From: Chitinilyticum litopenaei DSM 21440 | GTDB taxonomy: Bacteria > Pseudomonadota > Gammaproteobacteria > Burkholderiales > Chitinibacteraceae | Length of the DNA: 64,000 nucleotides | Reading direction: 5' to 3' | NCBI RefSeq assembly: GCF_000428145.1 | Contig: NZ_ATZJ01000017.1 | Span: 1-64,000, forward strand | Shown here: positions 61,643 through 64,000 of the stretch, in pieces | How positions within the stretch are numbered: position 1 is the first letter of the stretch | How the letters are laid out: each line of letters starts with the position of its first letter | The notes under the pieces: model-generated | Database searches by the model: none | Seen by the model: the letters and a program-made list of their open reading frames with translations, nothing else | What the model was told of the DNA's origin: nothing | Program-made: the position numbers and the translations under genes

Positions 61643-62388
61643 TCCGCAAATTCATGCTTGTCGCGCTTGGCGCGTTGCTGTCACTGCTGGGTGCACAGGC
61701 CAATCAGGGGCAGACTGGTGAAGAGCGCTCGCGCATTCGCACCGAACTGGCCGCCGAATATTACCGCCGCGGCCAATATCCCATCGCGATTGACGAAGCC
61801 AAGAAAGCCCTGGCAGCCGACCCGAAGAACGTGGGTGCCCACCTGATGATTGCGCTGTCCTTTGCCGAATTGCGCGACGACGGCATGGCGGTGAACAGTT
61901 TTCAGCAGGCTTTGGGCATTGCGCCGGCCGATCCTGATGTCAATCACAATTACGGCTGGTTTCTCTGTTCGCGCAGTGACTATGCCGCTGGCCTGAAGCG
62001 GCTGGAGCAGGTCTTTCCGCAGACCACCTACCCGAGAATCGACAATACCTACGTGGTTGCTGCCGACTGCGCGAGCAAGGCCGGCGACCCCAATGCCGCC
62101 ATTGCCTATTTGCGAATGGCCCTGCAGTATCGGCCGGCCAATGTTGCCGCACGCTTCCGTCTGGCCACGCAGCTCTTGCAGGCCGGGCAGATTCAGGAGG
62201 CGCGCAATGCCTATCTGGGCCTTACCCGCCTGGTTGAGCCTGCGCCGGCGGATTTGCTGTGGCTGGGCGTGCGCATCGAACGCAAGGCTGGCAACCGTGC
62301 CGAAGAGAAAAAGCTGTCCAGCCAGTTGCTGGCGCAGTTTCCGGACAGCAAAGAAGCAGGGCAGCTGAAAGCTGCCAACTATGACTGA
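61639..62388 (+). CDS. pilF: Type IV pilus biogenesis TPR protein PilF/PilW
   Basis: The 249-residue protein has a signal peptide and about six TPR units (AAEYYRRGQYPIAIDEAKKAL, and NYGWFLCSRSDYAAGLKRLEQ quoted only in part). PilF is the pilotin that places the PilQ secretin in the outer membrane. Context rlmN-pilF-rodZ-ispG is the conserved one. Pilotins normally have a lipobox L-x-G-C; here the signal peptide ends LLGAQA with no Cys, so lipidation appears lost. TTG 61639 overlaps the rlmN stop; ATG 61654 is an alternative. Confidence 0.88.
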   Translation: MIRKFMLVALGALLSLLGAQANQGQTGEERSRIRTELAAEYYRRGQYPIAIDEAKKALAADPKNVGAHLMIALSFAELRDDGMAVNSFQQALGIAPADPDVNHNYGWFLCSRSDYAAGLKRLEQVFPQTTYPRIDNTYVVAADCASKAGDPNAAIAYLRMALQYRPANVAARFRLATQLLQAGQIQEARNAYLGLTRLVEPAPADLLWLGVRIERKAGNRAEEKKLSSQLLAQFPDSKEAGQLKAANYD

Positions 62389-62412
62389 CAAAGCCAGACG
62401 GGAACAAGAACA

Positions 62413-63285
62413 ATGACTGATTCGATGATGGCAGGGGCGCCATCTCCCGGGGCGGCATTACGGGTCGGCCGCGAATTGCAGGGGTGGTCGCAGGCGCAGG
62501 TGGCCGAACAGCTCAAGCTGTCGGTTCACCAGATCCAGGCGCTGGAAAGCGATGATTTCGCCGCCTTGCCGGGCAACACCTTCGTACGCGGCTTTGTCCG
62601 CAATTATGCGCGCTTGCTGAACCTGGACGCACAGGCGCTGCTGGATCAGCTCGCGGCACTGCTGCCGCCAGAGCGCAGTCAGGCTGCCTTGCCGAAGTTG
62701 CCACAGGATGAGGGGCCTTCATTTGCCTCAGGCGGAGAGGCCCCCAGATCCTTTTTGAAGGTATTTGGCGCAATGGCCGGCTTGCTGATCGGCGCCGGCA
62801 TTGTGTTCTGGTACGTGCAGCAGCCGGGGGCGCCCGAAGTGGCGCTGCCGGAAGCCTCGGCGATTGAAGCCGTAGTCCTTGCCGCTTCCGAGCCGCAGGC
62901 CAGCGAGCCCGCTCTCGCTGCCGCCAGCGTGGCCTCGAATGCCAGTCTGGTCAGCAGGGCCAGTCAGGCCAGCGTCGCCAGCGAGGCCGTGATTGTCATC
63001 CCGCCGGCCAGTGCGCCTGGCGCGGTGCTGGCCAGTGTGGCTATCGGCAACAGCGACCTCAGGATTTCCACAACCTCCGAGAGCTGGGTTCAGGTGCTTG
63101 ATGGTGACGGCAGCAAGCTGTATTCCGGTCTTCTGAAACCGGGCTCCGAACAGGTACTGGGCGGCAAGCTGCCTTATCAGCTCAAGGTGGGCAATGCGCC
63201 CCACACCAAAGTGGTTTTTCGTGGCAAGCCGGTGGACCTGGCTTCGTCGACCCGCGCTGAAGTGGCGACTCTGGAATTGAAATAA
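62413..63285 (+). CDS. rodZ: Cell-shape protein RodZ
   Basis: The 290-residue protein links MreB to the membrane. It has a cytoplasmic Cro/CI-type HTH (about 15-80: VGRELQGWSQAQVAEQLKLS), one membrane helix (about 113-134), an Ala/Ser-rich linker with repeated ASVAS/ASQAS units, and a periplasmic DUF4115 domain (about 205-290). The place between pilF and ispG is standard. Confidence 0.94.
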   Translation: MTDSMMAGAPSPGAALRVGRELQGWSQAQVAEQLKLSVHQIQALESDDFAALPGNTFVRGFVRNYARLLNLDAQALLDQLAALLPPERSQAALPKLPQDEGPSFASGGEAPRSFLKVFGAMAGLLIGAGIVFWYVQQPGAPEVALPEASAIEAVVLAASEPQASEPALAAASVASNASLVSRASQASVASEAVIVIPPASAPGAVLASVAIGNSDLRISTTSESWVQVLDGDGSKLYSGLLKPGSEQVLGGKLPYQLKVGNAPHTKVVFRGKPVDLASSTRAEVATLELK

Positions 63286-63297
63286 GCAGCACGACAA

Positions 63298-64000
63298 ATG
63301 ACTCATCCGATAACTCGTCGCAAGACCCGCCAGGTTCGCATCGGCCATGTCTGGGTTGGTAGCGACCACCCGGTCATGGTTCAGTCCATGACCAATACCG
63401 ATACCGCCGACGCCGAAGGGACGGCCCGCCAGATTTTCGAGTTGTGGCGTGCCGGCTCCGAAGTGGTGCGCATCACCGTCAATAGCCCGGAAGCTGCGGC
63501 CGCCGTGCCCGCCATCTGGGAAAAGCTGGACAACTGGGGGTGTCGCGTCCCGCTGGTGGGCGATTTTCACTTCAATGGCGATCGCCTCTTGCGCGATTAT
63601 CCCGAGTGCGCCCAGGCCCTGGCCAAGTACCGCATCAATCCCGGCAATGTCGGCAAGGGGGCGAAGCGCGATGAAAAATTCGCCTATATGGTCGAGAAGG
63701 CCATCGAATACCAGAAAGCCGTCCGCATCGGTGTGAACTGGGGCTCGCTGGACCAGGCCATCGCGGCGCGCATGATGGACGAAAACAGCAAGCTGGCTCA
63801 GCCTCTGGCCGCCGAGGCGGTGATGCGCGAAGCGCTGATCGTGTCCGCGCTGGAGTCGGCCGAGCAGGCGCAGAGCTGGGGGCTGTCGCCCGACCAGATT
63901 CTGTTGTCCTGCAAGGTCTCGCACGTGCAGGATCTGATCGCGGTCTACCGTGACCTCGCGGCGCGCTGCGATTATCCGCTGCACCTGGGCTTGACCGAGG
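63298..64000 (+). CDS. ispG: 4-hydroxy-3-methylbut-2-enyl diphosphate synthase IspG, 5' part
   Basis: The 234 visible residues are the N-terminal half of IspG (GcpE), which makes HMBPP in the MEP isoprenoid pathway with a 4Fe-4S cluster. Marks are VGSDHPVMVQSMTNTDT, LVGDFHFNGDRLL, YRINPGNVG and VRIGVNWGSLD. The cluster cysteines lie beyond the right edge. Start ATG 63298 follows rodZ by 12 nt. Confidence 0.96.
   Translation, partial: MTHPITRRKTRQVRIGHVWVGSDHPVMVQSMTNTDTADAEGTARQIFELWRAGSEVVRITVNSPEAAAAVPAIWEKLDNWGCRVPLVGDFHFNGDRLLRDYPECAQALAKYRINPGNVGKGAKRDEKFAYMVEKAIEYQKAVRIGVNWGSLDQAIAARMMDENSKLAQPLAAEAVMREALIVSALESAEQAQSWGLSPDQILLSCKVSHVQDLIAVYRDLAARCDYPLHLGLTE

Overview
The window reads as a chromosomal segment of a motile, chitin-aware, PHA-storing Betaproteobacterium, most likely of the order Neisseriales. 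That placement is inference from gene content and order: a che-fli cluster, phasin/PhaR, ndk-rlmN-pilF-rodZ-ispG, and extended -10 TANAAT promoters. No rRNA or marker gene fixes the genus. Coding density is high, and most genes are housekeeping or motility genes of uniform, fairly GC-rich character.

Positions 1 to about 8460 are a genomic island. From the left it has the first codons of an IS1595-type transposase running off the edge, a truncated CusA-type efflux gene, a copper cassette (Met/His-rich periplasmic protein, DUF2933 protein, isoprenylcysteine-methyltransferase-like protein, YHS-domain CopA ATPase), and a nickel/cobalt cassette (rcnR and rcnA around two RcnR operators). Then come the C-terminal half of another IS1595-type transposase, an HTH relic and a P4-type tyrosine integrase. 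The island appears to end in the last 15 nt of a tRNA-Ser-like gene followed by that gene's terminator, so it probably entered at a tRNA-Ser.

The backbone follows. 8.7-17.4 kb holds an unknown exported protein, a DUF6056 membrane protein, an amino-acid-type periplasmic binding protein, trhP, def, a cold-shock gene and argS. 17.6-27.4 kb is a chemotaxis operon cheY-cheA-cheW-mcp-cheR-cheD-cheB ending in an FlrC-type sigma54 activator. The flagellar operon fliEFGHIJ (27.5-33.2 kb) sits behind a sigma54 promoter. tRNA-Arg(CCT), a hexose-6-phosphate mutarotase, ubiD, a second cheR and ettA come next. At 39.4-41.7 kb is the most unusual gene: an exported GH18 chitinase-like domain that has lost its catalytic glutamate, joined through one membrane helix to a cytoplasmic LytTR DNA-binding domain. 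It looks like a one-component chitin-type sensor and transcription factor.

41.8-64 kb contains a CorC/HlyC-type protein, phasin and phaR with PhaR sites between them, tcdA, and trpS behind a ribosome-mediated attenuator (16-aa leader peptide with tandem Trp codons). It continues with a second chemoreceptor, purT with an overlapping truncated haemoglobin, trmL, purU, a two-component system, hemH, a small unknown gene, guaB, an overlapping dsbB-oxyR pair, a SPOR protein, ndk, rlmN, pilF, rodZ and a partial ispG. A 49-bp palindrome family recurs in the backbone: four clear copies and two degenerate ones. Five of the six lie between convergent genes; the remaining backbone convergent pairs carry an ordinary hairpin terminator instead.
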